Both the position numbers and the translations under genes were made by a program. The notes below the pieces were generated by a model. It was not told the DNA's origin. It did no database searches and saw only the letters and a program-made list of their open reading frames with translations. Below, one piece after another: positions 43,970 to 54,322 of a stretch of DNA of 64,000 nt. Position 1 is the first letter of the stretch, and each line of letters begins with the position of its first letter. Source of the stretch: Effusibacillus dendaii (GTDB taxonomy: Bacteria > Bacillota > Bacilli > Tumebacillales > Effusibacillaceae); assembly GCF_015097055.1 (NCBI RefSeq), contig NZ_AP023366.1, positions 62,001-126,000 of the forward strand, in the 5' to 3' direction.

Positions 43970-45169
43970 ATGAAGGGGAAAACGATTCTAGTTGGAGTAT
44001 CCGGCGGTATAGCCGCTTTTAAGGCGGCCAGTCTGTGTTCCGCTCTGGTCAAGGAGGGGGCGGATGTCCATGTGATCCTGACCGAATCGGCAACCAAATT
44101 CATTACGCCGCTGACCTTTCAGAGCCTTGTCAAAACACCGGTCATTACGGATATATTCACAGAACCCAATCCGGCCGAAATCAGCCATATTGCGCTGGCA
44201 GACAAGGCCGATCTGGTCGTTGTGGCACCTGCTACAGCGAACATTATCGGAAAAGCGGCGCATGGGTTGGCGGACGACATGCTGTCTACCACTCTTCTGG
44301 CAACTCGGGCACCCGTTTTGTTCGCTCCCGCGATGAATGTGAACATGTACAACAACCCGATCGTACAGGAAAATTTGACAAAACTGAGGGAGCGGGGCTA
44401 CCTGTTGGCCGAACCGGGCGAGGGGCTGCTTGCTTGCGGCTATACCGGGAAAGGGCGGCTGCCGGAACCGGAGGAACTGGTAGAAATCATTCGCGCCTTC
44501 TGGCAGCAGCAGGATATGAAAGGAATCCGTATCCTTGTGACAGCCGGTGGGACAAGGGAACGAATCGACCCCGTTCGCTATTTGACCAACGATTCGAGCG
44601 GAAAAATGGGCTATCAGCTGGCGGCAGAGGCAGTCCGCCGAGGGGCGGAAGTGACGCTTGTGTCGGCGGCCGTCGGATTAACCCCGCCACCGAAAGTAAG
44701 GCTGATCCGGGTGGAGTCGGCAATCGATATGTATGAAGCGGTGCTTGCCGAGCTGCCGGGCATTGAGGTTGTGATTAAAGCAGCCGCTGTCGCCGATTAC
44801 CGGCCTGTTGTACAAGCAGATGAAAAGATCAAGAAAACGGAAGATAAGATGCATATTGAACTGGTGCGCAATCCGGACATACTGGCGGAAATCGGCAGGC
44901 GAAAAACGGAGCGCCAGGTGATCGTCGGTTTTGCTGCGGAGACGAATCATACGGAAGCGAACGCTTTGGAAAAACTTCATAAAAAGAACGCCGATCTGAT
45001 TGTGGCGAACGATGTGACGCAGGAAGGCGCCGGATTTTCGGTCGACACCAACATTGTGTCGCTGGTTCGCCGCGACCGTCCTGTCCGCCAACTTCCCATA
45101 ATGAGCAAACAGAGCGTGGCCAACGCCGTTTTGGATGAAATTTTATCGATTCGGCGGGAACGTCTATGA
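43970..45169 (+). CDS. coaBC: Bifunctional phosphopantothenoylcysteine decarboxylase/synthetase CoaBC
   Basis: 399 aa. The N-terminal CoaC flavoprotein (about 1-180) shows VGVSGGIAAFKA, the FMN/substrate motif PAMNVNMYNNP and the catalytic loop GLLACGYTGKGRLPEP. The C-terminal CoaB part (from about 185) has VTAGGTRERIDPVRYLTNDSSGKMG and KIKK. It joins cysteine to phosphopantothenate and decarboxylates the product to 4'-phosphopantetheine, in coenzyme A synthesis. ATG 43970 follows AAGGAG. priA overlaps its stop by 4 bp. The leader contains repeat array C. CoaD, a later step, is encoded at 62560. Confidence 0.95.
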   Translation: MKGKTILVGVSGGIAAFKAASLCSALVKEGADVHVILTESATKFITPLTFQSLVKTPVITDIFTEPNPAEISHIALADKADLVVVAPATANIIGKAAHGLADDMLSTTLLATRAPVLFAPAMNVNMYNNPIVQENLTKLRERGYLLAEPGEGLLACGYTGKGRLPEPEELVEIIRAFWQQQDMKGIRILVTAGGTRERIDPVRYLTNDSSGKMGYQLAAEAVRRGAEVTLVSAAVGLTPPPKVRLIRVESAIDMYEAVLAELPGIEVVIKAAAVADYRPVVQADEKIKKTEDKMHIELVRNPDILAEIGRRKTERQVIVGFAAETNHTEANALEKLHKKNADLIVANDVTQEGAGFSVDTNIVSLVRRDRPVRQLPIMSKQSVANAVLDEILSIRRERL

Positions 45170-47646
45170 ATCCAAAGTTTGCGGAAGTGGTTGTCGATGT
45201 CCATGCGAGAGATGTTGACCGCCCGTTTGATTACCGGATTCCACCAGAGTTGGCAGCTCGGGTGGGGGTTGGTACCCGTTTGATCGTTCCATTTGGAAAC
45301 CGCCGGGTGGAAGGATATGTGGTCGGATTGTCCGACGAAGCGGATGTGGAAGCGGAGAAACTGAAGGAGATCCTTGATGTGCTCGATGAACAGCCGCCTC
45401 TGACAGAAGAACTGGTGCAGTTGTCCGAGTGGATGTCTCACCAGTATCTTTCTGGCAAGGCGGCCGCAGTTCAAGCGCTTTTACCGGCAGGCATGCGGGC
45501 GAAAACAGCCGTTCGGCTGCGCCTGGCAGATAAGCGGGGGCCGGAGGCGGCACAGAGCGGAGGGAACGAGAAAAGTCGATTTTTCGAAAAGAAGCAGGAA
45601 TTGCTGCGGCTGCTTTCGGGAAATTCGCCTGTATATAAGGAACAGCTTCTGAAAGAGCGGCCGGATCTAAAAACAGTTGTCCAACGCTTGATTCAGGATG
45701 GCAGAGTGATTGAATCACACGAAATCACACAAGCGGTGCAAACCCGTTATGTGACAGTGGCAGACTGTCCGCTGTCCGAAAACGATTTTGTACAGGCAAT
45801 CGAACAAATTCCGGCCCGCGCATTCAAACAAAAGGAAGTATTGCAGTGGATCCGGCAGAATGGGCCCACCGCCGTCCGGGATGTGCTGCGGGCGACGCAA
45901 ACCACTTATGCAGTGATTCGCGCTCTTTCGAACAAAGGATGGATCCGTCTGGAGCAGGTGGAAGAGCGGAGAGACCCGTATGCCGACCGTTTTTCCAGCG
46001 AACTGGAAAAACCGCTTGTTTTGACGGAGGAACAGACGAACGCATTCGATTCCATCGTCGAATCGATGCGATCGGGAAAGGCCTGCCAAATCCTGTTGCA
46101 GGGAGTTACAGGAAGCGGCAAGACTGAAATCTACCTACAGTCGATCGCCGCTTGCACCAAGCAGGGAAAGCAGGCCATTGTGCTGGTTCCTGAAATCGCT
46201 CTGACACCGCAGATGGTAGAACGGTTCAAACTTCGTTTTGGGGACGCGGTGGCGGTGCTGCACAGCGGTTTGTCGCAAGGGGAGCGGTATGATGAATGGA
46301 AACGGATTCGGCGCGGCGAAGTGTCGATTGCAGTAGGCGCCAGATCTGCCGTCTTTGCCCCGTTCGAACAAATCGGTTTGATTGTGATTGACGAAGAGCA
46401 TGAATTGTCATACAAACAGGAGGACCAGCCGAAATACCACGCGCGTGAAGTGGCGTGGCAGCGGGCGCTCCATCACAGTGCCACGCTTTTGCTTGGTTCT
46501 GCCACACCGTCGCTGGAATCCCGCTATGCGGCTGATAGGGGAGAAGCACGCCATATCGTCCTTGCCAGCCGGTTTAACAAGAATGCGCTGCCGCAGGTGC
46601 AAATTATCGATATGCGCGAGGAATTGAAGGCGGCCAACCGCTCCATGTTTTCACGCGAGTTGCAGCGTTTGATTTATGACCGGTTGCAGAAGAAAGAACA
46701 AACCATTCTGTTTCTCAACCGGCGGGGGCATTCGACGTTTATCCTCTGCCGCAGTTGCGGCTATGTGGCCCGCTGTCCGAATTGCGACATATCGTTGACC
46801 TATCACGAATCGGGCCAGTTCGAAATGCTGCGTTGTCATTACTGCGGCCATTCCGAATCGAGCGTTACGTTGTGTCCCTCCTGTTCCAGTCCGCATATTC
46901 GAAACTTTGGCACCGGTACGCAACGAGTCGAACAGGAACTGAATAAGCTGTTTCCAAACGCGCGTGTGATTCGAATGGATGTGGATACCACAGGTAAAAA
47001 GGGCAGCCATGAGCAGCTTTTGCAAAAGTTTCGGGAGGGTCAGGCAGATATCCTGTTGGGCACGCAGATGATTGCGAAAGGACTCGATTTTCCGAGGGTT
47101 TCCCTGGTGGGGGCGGTGAGTGCGGACACCTCGCTGCATCTGCCCGATTTTCGCTCGGCGGAACGGACGTTTCAACTGCTCACGCAGGTGGCGGGGCGGG
47201 CCGGACGCCATGATACAGAAGGCAGAGTGCTGATTCAGACCTACCAGCCGGAACATTATGCGATTCAAAGTGCGGCGAAGCAAGATTACGAGGATTTCTA
47301 CCGCCAGGAGATCAAAATCCGCCAGATGTTGGGAAATCCCCCGCTTTGCAAACAGATCGTGTTTACGGCGCAGCATGAGAAAAAAGAAACGGCGGAGCGA
47401 TGGATCCGCAATCTGGAAAAGGAGCTTTGCGGTTCGCTGCGGTCGCCGCATGCGGATGTGTTGCCTGCCTGTCCGGCACCGTTATCCAAATTGCAAGGGA
47501 AATACCGATATCATTTGACGCTCAAATGCAGCGATTATTCAAAAGTGCAGCCGGTGCTTTCCGCCATCTATCCGGTTTATGCAAAACGGATGAAGGAGGA
47601 AGCCGGACTTCTTACGGTGGATGTAAACGCACAGATCATTTTATGA
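45166..47646 (+). CDS. priA: Primosomal helicase PriA
   Basis: 826 aa. N-terminal DNA-binding domain (FDYRIPPELAARVGVGTRL), Walker A GVTGSGKTE, DEAH-type box IDEEHELSYKQ, and the inserted zinc-binding region with four Cys pairs (CRSCGYVARCPNC...CHYCG...CPSC, about 525-580). The helicase motif QVAGRAGR follows. PriA restarts replication forks by loading the DnaB-type helicase. Its ATG overlaps the coaBC stop in an ATGA arrangement, as is common in Firmicutes. def follows after 50 bp. Confidence 0.95.
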   Translation: MNPKFAEVVVDVHARDVDRPFDYRIPPELAARVGVGTRLIVPFGNRRVEGYVVGLSDEADVEAEKLKEILDVLDEQPPLTEELVQLSEWMSHQYLSGKAAAVQALLPAGMRAKTAVRLRLADKRGPEAAQSGGNEKSRFFEKKQELLRLLSGNSPVYKEQLLKERPDLKTVVQRLIQDGRVIESHEITQAVQTRYVTVADCPLSENDFVQAIEQIPARAFKQKEVLQWIRQNGPTAVRDVLRATQTTYAVIRALSNKGWIRLEQVEERRDPYADRFSSELEKPLVLTEEQTNAFDSIVESMRSGKACQILLQGVTGSGKTEIYLQSIAACTKQGKQAIVLVPEIALTPQMVERFKLRFGDAVAVLHSGLSQGERYDEWKRIRRGEVSIAVGARSAVFAPFEQIGLIVIDEEHELSYKQEDQPKYHAREVAWQRALHHSATLLLGSATPSLESRYAADRGEARHIVLASRFNKNALPQVQIIDMREELKAANRSMFSRELQRLIYDRLQKKEQTILFLNRRGHSTFILCRSCGYVARCPNCDISLTYHESGQFEMLRCHYCGHSESSVTLCPSCSSPHIRNFGTGTQRVEQELNKLFPNARVIRMDVDTTGKKGSHEQLLQKFREGQADILLGTQMIAKGLDFPRVSLVGAVSADTSLHLPDFRSAERTFQLLTQVAGRAGRHDTEGRVLIQTYQPEHYAIQSAAKQDYEDFYRQEIKIRQMLGNPPLCKQIVFTAQHEKKETAERWIRNLEKELCGSLRSPHADVLPACPAPLSKLQGKYRYHLTLKCSDYSKVQPVLSAIYPVYAKRMKEEAGLLTVDVNAQIIL

Positions 47647-47696
47647 CAGGTGCGAGAGATACTTTATATTTTTAAAAAAGCAGGGAGGGTATTGGA

Positions 47697-48161
47697 ATGG
47701 CGATTCGCATAATCCGTCAGGAAGGCGATCCGGTTTTGCGCGAAGTGGCTAAGCCTGTGCGGGAGATTACAAAAAACATTTTAAAATTGCTTGATGATAT
47801 GGCGGAGACGATGTACGATGCGGAAGGGGTCGGACTGGCTGCGCCGCAGGTCGGAATTTCCAAGCGGGTAATCGTAATGGACGTAGGCGAAGGACTGATT
47901 GAACTGATCAATCCGGTTATTGTACTGAAAGAGGGCGAACAGACAGGGCCGGAAGGGTGTCTCTCGATCCCCGGTTTGACTGCCGAAGTGACAAGAGCAA
48001 ACCGGGTAGTAGCGAAAGGGTTGAACCGTCACGGGGAAGAAATCACGATCGAAGGGCAGGAGCTGTTAGCCCGCTGCATTCAGCATGAGATTGACCATTT
48101 GGACGGTATTCTATTCATTGATTATGTCAATCCGTTAAATCGTTTAAAAAGCAAAAAATGA
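47697..48161 (+). CDS. def: Peptide deformylase
   Basis: 154 aa. All three family motifs are present: [18 protein letters not shown] and HEIDHLDG (zinc/iron ligands Cys, His, His and catalytic Glu). It removes the N-formyl group from nascent proteins. ATG 47697 has AGGGAGGG upstream. The C-terminus ends soon after motif 3, as in type 1 enzymes. fmt, which adds the formyl group to initiator tRNA, follows 17 bp later. Confidence 0.95.
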   Translation: MAIRIIRQEGDPVLREVAKPVREITKNILKLLDDMAETMYDAEGVGLAAPQVGISKRVIVMDVGEGLIELINPVIVLKEGEQTGPEGCLSIPGLTAEVTRANRVVAKGLNRHGEEITIEGQELLARCIQHEIDHLDGILFIDYVNPLNRLKSKK

Positions 48162-48178
48162 TCGGAGGGACGGACCCG

Positions 48179-49126
48179 ATGCGCATATTGTTTATGGGAA
48201 CACCCGATTTTGCCGTTGCCAGCCTGGAAGCGCTTGTGACAAACGGGTATCAGGTGGTCGGTGTGGTGACGCAGCCGGATCGTCCGAAAGGAAGAGGCAG
48301 GCAGTTGATGCCGCCGCCCGTTAAGGAGATTGCACAGAAATACGAATTACCCGTTTTCCAACCGGAAAAAGTCCGCCAGGAAGAGGCGCTGGCCCAATTG
48401 GAAGAACTGCAGCCTGATTTGTTGGTCACAGCCGCTTACGGCCAATTATTGCCACAGCGGCTGCTGGACATGCCAAAATTCGGCAGCATCAATGTACATG
48501 CCTCCCTGTTGCCGAAACATCGCGGCGGCGCTCCCATACATCGGGCGATTATAAATGGCGACAAACAGTCAGGTGTTACGATTATGCGAATGGTGCAGGC
48601 GCTTGACGCGGGGGCGATGTTATCGCAAGTCGCAATACCGATTGATGAACGGGACACGGTCGGCAGCCTGCATGACAAACTGGCATGCGCAGGCGCAAAG
48701 CTGCTGCTCGAAACAATTCCTAAAATCGCGGACGGTTCGATCACCGAAACGGAGCAGGATGAATCGCTTGTCACATATTCTCCCAACATTTCACGCGACG
48801 ACGAACGGATCGATTGGACAAAATCGGCCCGTGCCATCTACAACCAGGTGCGCGGACTGAATCCATGGCCGGTTTCCTTTACGACATCCAACGGGAAAAT
48901 CGTCAAAATCTGGTGGGTGGATCTGGTGGACGAAACGACCGTATCCGGCAAACAGCCGGGAACGGTGCTGCGGACATCGAAAGATTCGATCGAGGTGCAG
49001 ACGGGCAAAGGAATTGTCGCTATTCGTGAATTGCAGCCGGAAGGAAAACGAAAAATGAAAGCAGAGGAATTGCTGCGAGGACAAACGATAGAGGCAGGTT
49101 ATCAATTTGGCGACGCGAACGAATAA
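48179..49126 (+). CDS. fmt: Methionyl-tRNA formyltransferase
   Basis: 315 aa. Rossmann start MRILFMGTPDFAVASLEAL, catalytic segment INVHASLLPKHRGGAPIHRAI (Asn and His), then MVQALDAG with Asp, and the C-terminal OB-like domain. It formylates Met-tRNAfMet with 10-formyl-tetrahydrofolate. ATG 48179 has CGGAGGG 9 bp upstream; an earlier ATG at 48158 overlaps def. The end overlaps rsmB by 20 bp, consistent with one operon. Confidence 0.95.
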   Translation: MRILFMGTPDFAVASLEALVTNGYQVVGVVTQPDRPKGRGRQLMPPPVKEIAQKYELPVFQPEKVRQEEALAQLEELQPDLLVTAAYGQLLPQRLLDMPKFGSINVHASLLPKHRGGAPIHRAIINGDKQSGVTIMRMVQALDAGAMLSQVAIPIDERDTVGSLHDKLACAGAKLLLETIPKIADGSITETEQDESLVTYSPNISRDDERIDWTKSARAIYNQVRGLNPWPVSFTTSNGKIVKIWWVDLVDETTVSGKQPGTVLRTSKDSIEVQTGKGIVAIRELQPEGKRKMKAEELLRGQTIEAGYQFGDANE

Positions 49127-50477
49127 CCGCAGGCAAAACAAAACAGCCAGAGATTTGGCGCTTGACGTTCTTCTTTCGGTGGAGGAGCAGGCGGCATACA
49201 GCAATCTGGCGCTGCAATCGGCACTGGCGAACCATCGTCTGGATCCGAAAGACGCCTCGCTGGTGACGGAAATCGTATATGGCACGATTCAGCGCTTAAA
49301 TACGCTCGATTACCGACTGCATTTTTTTTTGAAGCAACCGTTGGCAAAATTGGACGGCTGGGTGCGCAACCTGTTGCGAATGAGCGTGTATCAGATCGAC
49401 TACCTGGATCGGGTGCCCGATTTTGCCGTCATTCATGAGGCGGTCGAAATCGCCAAGCGACGCAATTCGCGGCTGGCCGGATTCGTGAATGCCGTACTGC
49501 GCAATCTTCTGCGGGCAGGCGCAGCAAAATTTCCTTCTGCCGAGAAAGAACCGACTCGTCACCTCTCCCTCTTGTACTCGCACCCTGAATGGCTGTTGGC
49601 CGAATGGGTGGAACAGTACGGCTTTGAGGAAACCACGCGGATTCTGGAAGCGAACAACGGCCGACCTCACTTGTCGCTGCGTGCCAACCGCATGCGCGGC
49701 GATCGGGAAGCGCTGCAAACCGCCCTGCAAAAGCGGGGGATTGAATCGGCGCTTTCGGAAGTGTCGCCCGATGGAATTGTGCTGAAAACAGGAGTGGACA
49801 TCGCCCATCTGCCCGAGTTTCAAGCGGGGCTATGCACCGTGCAGGATGAAAGCTCGATGCTCGTCGCGCTTAGCGTCAATCCGCAGCCGGGTATGCGGAT
49901 CCTGGACGCCTGTTCGGCGCCGGGCGGGAAAACCACCCACCTGGCAGAATGCATGAATGATGACGGAGAAGTGGTTGCGGTCGACATTCACGAGCATAAA
50001 ACAAAGCTGGTCCAACATGCGGCGGAACGGCTCGGCTTGCGGTCGATCCGGACGGAAGTCGGCGATGCGGCAGAGTTGTCAGCCAAATGGGCGCAGCAGT
50101 TTGATGCGGTCCTGTTGGACGCCCCTTGTTCCGGCTTTGGCGTGATTCGGCGCAAGCCGGACATTAAATGGCGGAAAACCATGTCGGACGTAGATGCGAT
50201 ACATACCACGCAGTTGTCACTTCTGCGCCATGCGGCGGATGCGGTGAAACCGGGGGGCGTGTTGGTTTATTCAACATGTACGATTGAACGGAAGGAAAAT
50301 CAGCAGATCGTACGAACTCTTTTAGAAGAACGATCCGATTTTTCAATTGAACCGCTCGATCGATATCTGCCGGAAGCGGTTGTACAAAAAGCCGGTCAGC
50401 CGGACGGGTGGTTGCAACTGCTGCCGCACCATTTCGGTACAGACGGATTTTTCATATGCAGAATGAGAAAAATGTAG
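49107..50477 (+). CDS. rsmB: 16S rRNA (cytosine-967-C5)-methyltransferase RsmB
   Basis: 456 aa. An N-terminal NusB-like RNA-binding domain (about 1-140: ALDVLLSVEEQAAYSNLALQ, SLVTEIVYGTIQRL) joins a SAM methyltransferase domain with DACSAPGGKTTH, the DAPCSG catalytic Cys motif and STCTIERKENQ (second Cys). The start is TTG 49107 within the fmt end, with GAGGCAGG upstream. rlmN follows after 12 bp. Confidence 0.94.
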   Translation: MATRTNNRRQNKTARDLALDVLLSVEEQAAYSNLALQSALANHRLDPKDASLVTEIVYGTIQRLNTLDYRLHFFLKQPLAKLDGWVRNLLRMSVYQIDYLDRVPDFAVIHEAVEIAKRRNSRLAGFVNAVLRNLLRAGAAKFPSAEKEPTRHLSLLYSHPEWLLAEWVEQYGFEETTRILEANNGRPHLSLRANRMRGDREALQTALQKRGIESALSEVSPDGIVLKTGVDIAHLPEFQAGLCTVQDESSMLVALSVNPQPGMRILDACSAPGGKTTHLAECMNDDGEVVAVDIHEHKTKLVQHAAERLGLRSIRTEVGDAAELSAKWAQQFDAVLLDAPCSGFGVIRRKPDIKWRKTMSDVDAIHTTQLSLLRHAADAVKPGGVLVYSTCTIERKENQQIVRTLLEERSDFSIEPLDRYLPEAVVQKAGQPDGWLQLLPHHFGTDGFFICRMRKM

Positions 50478-50489
50478 GAAGCAAAGGGG

Positions 50490-51563
50490 GTGTCGATCAT
50501 CGAATCACTCATTACGGTAACCGAAACAAAAACAGAACTGTATGGCATGACGTTGGACGAGATGGAGCAGTTTGTGGTCGAACTTTCGCAGCCGAAGTTT
50601 CGCGCCAAACAGATTTTTGATTGGTTGTACAAAAAAAGGGTCGCTTCGATTGACGAAATGAGCAATCTGCCGGCTGCATTCCGTGAACAGCTGAAACAAC
50701 GGGCGGTGCTGGCGAGCGCGCATGAATTGATGAGGCAAACCTCAAAAGACGGAACGGTCAAAATTCTGCTTGAACTGCATGACGGAAGCACGGTGGAAAC
50801 GGTATTGATGCGCCATGACTATGGCAACTCTGTCTGCGTGTCTACGCAGGTAGGGTGCCGCATGGGCTGCACATTCTGTGCCTCCACATTGGGCGGACTG
50901 GTACGCAATCTTTCGGCAGGGGAAATTGTGGAACAGCTGCTTTTTTATCAACGGATGCTGGATCAGGAGGGGGAGCGGGTTTCCTCCGTTGTCTTGATGG
51001 GCTCCGGCGAACCGATGGAAAATTACGATGCGGCAATGAAATTTATCGATATTATCACATCGCCCGAATCAGTCAATATTGGCAGCCGACACATCACCGT
51101 TTCCACAAGCGGACTGGTGCCCGCCATACGGCGTTTGGCGGATGAAAAACGGCAAATCACGCTGGCTATTTCCCTCCATTCCCCTTTTGACGAGCTGCGG
51201 ACTTCGATGATGCCAGTCAACCGGGCCTGGAACCTGGAAAAATTAATGGAAGCGTGCCGATATTACTGGCAGCAGACAGGCAGACGGCTGTCTTTCGAAT
51301 ATGCATTGATCGGCGGCGTCAATGATGATTTGCGGCATGCCAAGGCTTTGGCCGAATTGCTGCAGGATTTGCCTTGCCATGTAAACTTGATTCCGGTCAA
51401 CTATGTGCCGGAACGAAATTACCAGCGAACTTCGAAAGAGCAGATTCGGGCTTTTCAAGCCGAGTTGAAACGACTGGGTGTCAATGCGACGGTCAGACGT
51501 GAGATGGGTCATGACATTTCGGCTGCATGCGGCCAACTGCGGGCGGAGCAGGGGAGAACCTAG
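50490..51563 (+). CDS. rlmN: 23S rRNA A2503-C2/tRNA methyltransferase RlmN
   Basis: 357 aa radical SAM enzyme. The cluster motif [10 protein letters not shown] (Cys-x3-Cys-x2-Cys) follows STQVG; the domain also has [13 protein letters not shown] and [16 protein letters not shown] conserved Cys near the C-terminus is in ISAACGQL. It methylates C2 of A2503 in 23S rRNA and A37 in some tRNAs. GTG 50490 has AAAGGGGG upstream. Gene order rsmB-rlmN-prpC-prkC matches Bacillus. Confidence 0.95.
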   Translation: MSIIESLITVTETKTELYGMTLDEMEQFVVELSQPKFRAKQIFDWLYKKRVASIDEMSNLPAAFREQLKQRAVLASAHELMRQTSKDGTVKILLELHDGSTVETVLMRHDYGNSVCVSTQVGCRMGCTFCASTLGGLVRNLSAGEIVEQLLFYQRMLDQEGERVSSVVLMGSGEPMENYDAAMKFIDIITSPESVNIGSRHITVSTSGLVPAIRRLADEKRQITLAISLHSPFDELRTSMMPVNRAWNLEKLMEACRYYWQQTGRRLSFEYALIGGVNDDLRHAKALAELLQDLPCHVNLIPVNYVPERNYQRTSKEQIRAFQAELKRLGVNATVRREMGHDISAACGQLRAEQGRT

Positions 51564-51565
51564 GG

Positions 51566-52348
51566 GTGAAGAAAGAGATGGAGTATGCGGCAAAAAGCCA
51601 TATCGGATTGGTTCGACAGATAAACGAGGATGAATTCGCGCTGTTCACCGATCTTCGACCTTATCGGGTAGTTGTCATAGCAGACGGAATGGGGGGCCAC
51701 TCAGCGGGTGAAGTGGCTTCCTCTATTGCGGTTGAGGTGGCAGGCAAACAGCTGGTGGCCTATTTGGACGGCAAATCGGAAGCAGAAGTCGAACCGGAAT
51801 TGAACGATTATGTAGTGGAATCCATTCTGCGGGCAAATGAGGAAATTTACAAAAGAGGGAACAGCAGCAGCGGCTATACCGGAATGGGGACAACCATCGT
51901 GGCCGGTATCGTCAGTCCACGCTCGATTACACTGGGGAATATTGGAGACAGTCGCGGGTATTTGATCAGCGGCAAAGAAATCCGCCAACTGACAGATGAT
52001 CATTCACTGGTCAATGAATTGAAAAAAAGCGGACAGCTGACAGATGAGGAAGCGGAAACCCACCCAAGGAAAAACATTTTGACGCGCGCATTGGGTACCG
52101 ACCCGAACGTGCAAGTAGACCTGATCGTGACCGCTTGGCAGGCGGGAGATATTTTGCTGCTTTGTACAGACGGTTTGACCAACCATGTCAGCGATCAGGA
52201 AATAGCCCGTGTACTGAGTCAGAGGAAAAGCTTGCAGGCACGGATTGATCGGCTGATTGAGCGGGCTCTGGAGGAAGGCGGTAGTGATAATATTACCGTT
52301 GTGGCTCTGCAAAATACGGGAATCGCGGAAGGAGGTGAAACAAAATGA
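51566..52348 (+). CDS. prpC: PP2C-type protein phosphatase PrpC
   Basis: 260 aa. PPM family metal-binding motifs: VRQINEDEFALF, VVIADGMGGHSAGEVAS, then NIGDSRGYLI, LLLCTDGLTNHV and GGSDNITVV. It dephosphorylates Ser/Thr-phosphorylated proteins and opposes PrkC. GTG 51566, 2 bp after the rlmN stop with GGGAGAA 8 bp before it, is taken; ATG 51578 is the alternative. The stop overlaps the prkC start by 4 bp. Confidence 0.94.
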   Translation: MKKEMEYAAKSHIGLVRQINEDEFALFTDLRPYRVVVIADGMGGHSAGEVASSIAVEVAGKQLVAYLDGKSEAEVEPELNDYVVESILRANEEIYKRGNSSSGYTGMGTTIVAGIVSPRSITLGNIGDSRGYLISGKEIRQLTDDHSLVNELKKSGQLTDEEAETHPRKNILTRALGTDPNVQVDLIVTAWQAGDILLLCTDGLTNHVSDQEIARVLSQRKSLQARIDRLIERALEEGGSDNITVVALQNTGIAEGGETK

Positions 52349-54309
52349 TCGGGAAAAAATTGGCCAAACGGTATGAGATACTGGAACGGATTGGCGGAGG
52401 CGGAACGGCCATTGTGTATCGGGCCTTGGATACCATTCTGAACCGTTATGTATCGGTCAAAATTTTACGCTCGCAGTTTGTCTCAGATGAGGAATTTGTC
52501 AGACGGTTCCGCCGGGAGGCTCAATCGGCCGCCAGTTTGTCACATCCGAACGTCGTCAATATATACGATGTTGGGGTCGAAGAGGAAACCTATTTTATTG
52601 TAATGGAGTACATCAACGGGAAAACATTGAAAGAAATTATTCAGGAACGGGCGCCGCTGCCGATCGCAGAGGCGGTCGACATCGCCAAACAGATCTGTTC
52701 CGCCCTGCAGCATGCGCATGACCATCAAATTGTGCACAGGGACATCAAACCGCACAATATTATGATCGGCAAAGATGGACATGTGAAAGTTACAGATTTT
52801 GGAATTGCGCGGGCGATCACGTCCAACACAATTACGCATAACGGCTCTGTACTGGGATCGGTCCATTATTTTTCGCCAGAACAGGCGAGAGGCGCTATTA
52901 TCGATCTAAAATCGGACATCTATTCGCTGGGTGTAGTTTTATATGAAATGGTTACGGGCGAACTGCCTTTTTCCGGCGAAACGCCCATATCGGTCGCGCT
53001 GAAACATCTGCAGGAACATTTTATTGAACCGCGGCAGCTCAATCCGAAAATTCCGCAAAGCGTTGAAAATATTATACTAAAAGCATTGGCCAAGGATCCG
53101 GATATCCGTTACCAATCCGCGAGAGAAATGTACCGCGATCTGGAGCAGTCGCTGCAACAACCGAACGTTGGAAAGTTTATTGTGCCGGACGTTACGGCTT
53201 ACACGCAGCCCACCATCCAACTGCCGGCGGCTGCTTTACAGGAACGCTCGCCCAACAGCCCGCCTAACAAAGAGGACCTGTTTGCCAAGCAGGAGGAGGC
53301 AAAACCGGTCGGATGGCGAAAATGGCTGCGGGTCCTGGGAATCGCGATTGGAGTATTGGTGCTTGGCGGCGTTGCCACGACTGCCGGCTATATGCTGATG
53401 ACGAAAGTGCTGGCAGGACAGGAAGTGACGATGCCGAAAGTGGTGGGCATGACCCGCGAACAGGCAATTGATGAATTGAAGAAGTTCGGCTTTAAGGAAT
53501 CCAACATTCAATTTCAGGAGTTAAAAGATCCTGGTGATGTCAACCGGCCGCCTTTTGAAGCGGGTAAAGTGTTCGCACAAGATCCGGAATCGAACAAACA
53601 GGTAAAAAATACCAGAACGGTGACACTCAAAATCAGTACGGGTGCGGATACGATTTTGATGCCGAACGTTACGAACAGGAAAGTAGAAGAGGCTAAAAAT
53701 GAACTTGCGGCTCTCCACTGGGATGTGAATTCGGTAAAGATTATTGAGGAAGCCCGCAAAGATGTGGACAAAGGAATCGTATTTGCCCAAAATCCGCCAG
53801 CGCAGGTAGTCCTGATTCCGGGCAAGACGCAGATCGAATTGCATGTATCAACGGGACCTGCCCAAAAACCGGTTCCCGATCTGACGAATCTGACATTGCC
53901 GGATGCGTTAAATAAGCTGCAAGAAGCCGGATTTTTATCGGGTGATGTACAGCAGGAATACAGCTTTACGGTGGCGAAAGACCGCATTACGAAACAGGGG
54001 CCCGCGAAGCCTGGCGACCAGCTGCAGGAAGGATCGAAAATCGATTTGTGGATTTCACGCGGACTTCCGCCCGAAACGCAGGTCCGTTCCTACGAGGTTA
54101 CAGCCCGTCCGGATAACGGGCAGCCGGTTCAAATCACGATTAAACGGATTGACGCACGGGGAAATCAGACGATCGTCAACAACGAGCAAGTTACCGGGAC
54201 CAAAAAGTACCAAGTGGAACTGTATGTGACACCGTCTGTTACAGGTGAGATCGACGTATACGAAAACGGCAATCTGAAGGATAAAAAAGTAATTCCGTAC
54301 ATGAATTGA
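52345..54309 (+). CDS. prkC: Membrane Ser/Thr protein kinase PrkC with PASTA repeats
   Basis: 654 aa. Cytoplasmic Hanks-type kinase (about 10-270): P-loop IGGGGTAIVYRA, catalytic HRDIKPHNIM, DFGIARA, APE-region SPEQARG. One membrane span (about 330-352, VLGIAIGVLVLGGVATTAGYM). Three extracellular PASTA repeats follow, starting MPKVVGMTREQAIDEL, MPNVTNRKVEEAKNEL and VPDLTNLTLPDALNKL, then a C-terminal immunoglobulin-like tail. It senses muropeptides and controls wall metabolism and spore germination. ATG 52345 overlaps prpC; the two are cotranscribed. Confidence 0.95.
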   Translation: MIGKKLAKRYEILERIGGGGTAIVYRALDTILNRYVSVKILRSQFVSDEEFVRRFRREAQSAASLSHPNVVNIYDVGVEEETYFIVMEYINGKTLKEIIQERAPLPIAEAVDIAKQICSALQHAHDHQIVHRDIKPHNIMIGKDGHVKVTDFGIARAITSNTITHNGSVLGSVHYFSPEQARGAIIDLKSDIYSLGVVLYEMVTGELPFSGETPISVALKHLQEHFIEPRQLNPKIPQSVENIILKALAKDPDIRYQSAREMYRDLEQSLQQPNVGKFIVPDVTAYTQPTIQLPAAALQERSPNSPPNKEDLFAKQEEAKPVGWRKWLRVLGIAIGVLVLGGVATTAGYMLMTKVLAGQEVTMPKVVGMTREQAIDELKKFGFKESNIQFQELKDPGDVNRPPFEAGKVFAQDPESNKQVKNTRTVTLKISTGADTILMPNVTNRKVEEAKNELAALHWDVNSVKIIEEARKDVDKGIVFAQNPPAQVVLIPGKTQIELHVSTGPAQKPVPDLTNLTLPDALNKLQEAGFLSGDVQQEYSFTVAKDRITKQGPAKPGDQLQEGSKIDLWISRGLPPETQVRSYEVTARPDNGQPVQITIKRIDARGNQTIVNNEQVTGTKKYQVELYVTPSVTGEIDVYENGNLKDKKVIPYMN

Positions 54310-54322
54310 CGGGAGGATTGGC

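Noticed and set aside
46651-47451. 266-codon minus-strand open frame inside priA
   Set aside because: Antisense shadow of the priA helicase domain; no ribosome site and no domain.
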